Shown: positions 16,743 to 18,356 of the stretch, piece by piece
Position numbering within the stretch: the stretch's first letter is position 1
Layout of the letters: each line of letters starts with the position of its first letter
Notes under the pieces: generated by a model
What the model was told of the DNA's origin: nothing
Databases searched by the model: none
What the model saw: only the letters and a program-made list of their open reading frames with translations
From: an uncultured Steroidobacter sp.
Lineage (GTDB): Bacteria > Pseudomonadota > Gammaproteobacteria > Steroidobacterales > Steroidobacteraceae
NCBI GenBank assembly: GCA_946478975.1
Contig: CAMLEO010000125.1
Location: forward strand, 1 to 18,356
Direction of reading: 5' to 3'
DNA length: 18,356 bases
Translations under genes and position numbers: made by a program

Positions 16743-17368
16743 ACTGGCGCTGGGTGTCGCTGGCTGCCGCCCTCGCCGCGATCGTGATCGGCTACGGCGC
16801 TTTCATCGACAACGACAGCGCCCCGACGGTGAGTCACGAGCTGCCCGATCAGCCTGGTTATTACTTGAAAGACGCGGTGGTCCTGCGCACTCGTGAGGAC
16901 GGCTCGCCGAGCATCGAACTGGTCGCGCGCCAGATCGAGCAGCGGTTGAATCGCAGCCAGCGCGGCGAAGCCATCAACATGGAGTCGGTGCGGGTGAATT
17001 ATTACGGCACGACGGACTGGCAATGGGAGCTCACCGCGAAGAGCGGCCAGGTGCCGCCGAACTCACGCGTCGTCCATCTGGATGGCGACGTGGAGCTGCG
17101 CTCGCTGGCGAACAACGCGCCCACCGACACTTTTCTGCGCACCGACGAATTGTCCATCGACACCGAGAAGAATGTGGCGTACACGACGCGCTCGCCGGTC
17201 CACGTGCGCTTCGGGCCGCATTCGATGGTCGTGAAGCACCTGCGCGCCGATTTGAACAGCGAGAAACTGCGGCTGGAGTCCGTGAACGGCAGGTTCGATC
17301 CCGAACCCAGGTCGACGCCGACGCCCCAGAAGCAGACGAAACCGACGTCGACTCGTCGTACTCCCTGA
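16739..17368 (+). CDS. lptC: LPS export ABC transporter periplasmic protein LptC
   Basis: A 209-residue bitopic inner-membrane protein that links the LptB2FG extractor to the LptA bridge. One N-terminal helix (about 5-22) is followed by a beta-rich periplasmic domain (about 35-190) containing P-G-Y-Y-L-K-D-A (39-46) and the LptC-type R-T-D-E-L-S-I-D segment. A Pro/Thr/Lys/Arg-rich tail of about 20 residues ends the protein and makes it longer than E. coli LptC (191). Sequence conservation in LptC is low, so the call relies on topology, the LptC-like core and its place between kdsC and lptA. It overlaps kdsC by ATGA and ends nine bases before lptA. Confidence 0.9.
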   Translation: MNWRWVSLAAALAAIVIGYGAFIDNDSAPTVSHELPDQPGYYLKDAVVLRTREDGSPSIELVARQIEQRLNRSQRGEAINMESVRVNYYGTTDWQWELTAKSGQVPPNSRVVHLDGDVELRSLANNAPTDTFLRTDELSIDTEKNVAYTTRSPVHVRFGPHSMVVKHLRADLNSEKLRLESVNGRFDPEPRSTPTPQKQTKPTSTRRTP

Positions 17369-17377
17369 GCTGATGCC

Positions 17378-18111
17378 ATGCCCGAAACAACAGCATCCAT
17401 AAAGAAACTACTGACCGCTGCGCTGCTGGCGACGCTGTGGGCGAGCCCAGCGGTGCTCGCGGCCAAGGCACCCGCCGCCGACGCGGGCTACACCTGGAGC
17501 GCCGACGTTCTCAGCTCGGACTTTCGCAGCGACACGCTGGAGCTGCGCGGTAACGTGCGAGTGATGCAGGGGCCTTCGTCGATCGAAGCGCAGACCGCCA
17601 AGGGAAAAAACGTGCGCGCCGAAAGCAGCCGCTGGACGTTCGAGAAAGGCGTGCGCATCCGGACCGCGGAGGCAGATTTGTTTTCCGATCTCGCGACCGC
17701 CGGAGTCGTGAACGGACAATTCGCCGACGCGCGCATCGAAGGCGCGCCGGCCCGCTTCGAGCAGATTGCCGGAGCCGCGAATCGCCAGGTGCGCGGCCGT
17801 GCCGGCATCATCGAATATGACTTCAACAGCGGCGTCGTGAAACTCTCCAACCAGGTGTGGTTCAGCAACGGCAAGGACGAATTTCGCGGCGATGTCGTGA
17901 TCTACAGCATTCGCGACGAGCGCGTGCAGATCAATCCAGGCGGCTCATCCAACCGAGTCCGCGGCATCATTCGCCCGGGCAGCGGCGCCAAGCCGAAGAG
18001 CAGCTCCGGGGCCGCGAACGGCTCCGCTGCGGTCGTCGAACCGACGTTCAACGACGATCCTGCCAAGCAGCGCGCGGACGAGCAGCGGCTGGCCACAGAT
18101 GGCGGCGGCGC

Positions 18112-18115
<4 letters not shown>
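17378..18115 (+). CDS. lptA: LPS export periplasmic bridge protein LptA
   Basis: A 245-residue soluble periplasmic protein. A Sec signal spans about 1-28 (K-K then a hydrophobic core ending V-L-A). The OstA/LptA beta-jellyroll (about 37-185) follows, with S-D-F-R-S-D-T-L-E-L-R-G-N-V-R-V near its start and the repeated G-x-x-x-Y-D-F-N-S-G-V-V-K-L-S pattern (about 142-160). LptA filaments carry lipopolysaccharide across the periplasm from LptC to LptD. The C-terminal 50 residues are Gly/Ser/Ala/Pro-rich and look disordered, making this clearly longer than E. coli LptA (185). It starts nine bases after lptC and overlaps lptB by ATGA. Confidence 0.93.

Positions 18116-18356
<241 letters not shown>

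Overview
The window reads as an ordinary, densely coded chromosomal segment of a GC-rich gammaproteobacterium. The evidence is a lipopolysaccharide-export block (kdsD-kdsC-lptC-lptA-lptB), murA-ibaG, a petABC bc1 operon followed by sspA-sspB, a DegS/AlgW-type protease, and a fused chorismate mutase/prephenate dehydrogenase. Gene order resembles the algW/murA/kdsD/lpt neighbourhood of Pseudomonas, but his and mla genes are absent. A Steroidobacter/Nevskia/Xanthomonadales-like lineage is my guess; no 16S or other marker in the window fixes it. Twenty-two protein genes are supported, partial at both edges. I see no tRNA, rRNA, CRISPR array, insertion sequence or prophage, and no gene-free stretch over 300 bases.

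Layout. 1-314 (-): start of a membrane-anchored coiled-coil protein (DUF6776-like). 463-879 (+): hemJ, converging on rppH. 5218 down to 890 (-): fbpA-fbpB-fbpC-rppH, a ferric-iron ABC transporter with an RNA pyrophosphohydrolase downstream. A 19-bp palindrome fitting a Fur box overlaps the predicted -10 of this operon. 7622 down to 5376 (-): tyrA, then a DUF484-GGDEF diguanylate cyclase. 7708-8412 (+): pdxH. 12223 down to 8417 (-): petA-petB-petC-sspA-sspB. 12402-13574 (+): the DegS-like protease, whose stop codon overlaps that of the convergent murA. 15060 down to 13571 (-): ibaG-murA. 15210-18356 (+): kdsD-kdsC-lptC-lptA-lptB, tightly packed with ATGA overlaps.

How they work together. Much of the right half serves the envelope: Kdo precursor synthesis (KdsD, KdsC), LPS transport (LptC, LptA, LptB), the first committed peptidoglycan step (MurA) and envelope-stress proteolysis (DegS-like). 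The pet genes encode respiratory complex III. SspA and SspB link to transcription and ClpXP proteolysis. The left half holds iron uptake, haem synthesis, tyrosine synthesis and PLP synthesis.

I found no convincing novel multi-gene system. The best leads are the Fur-type operator with rppH at the end of the iron operon, a lipoprotein ferric-binding protein, a tyrA/GGDEF pair, a possible short Cys-rich leader frame with repeated SD-like sequences upstream of petA, and unusual motif and haem-ligand spacing in cytochrome b.
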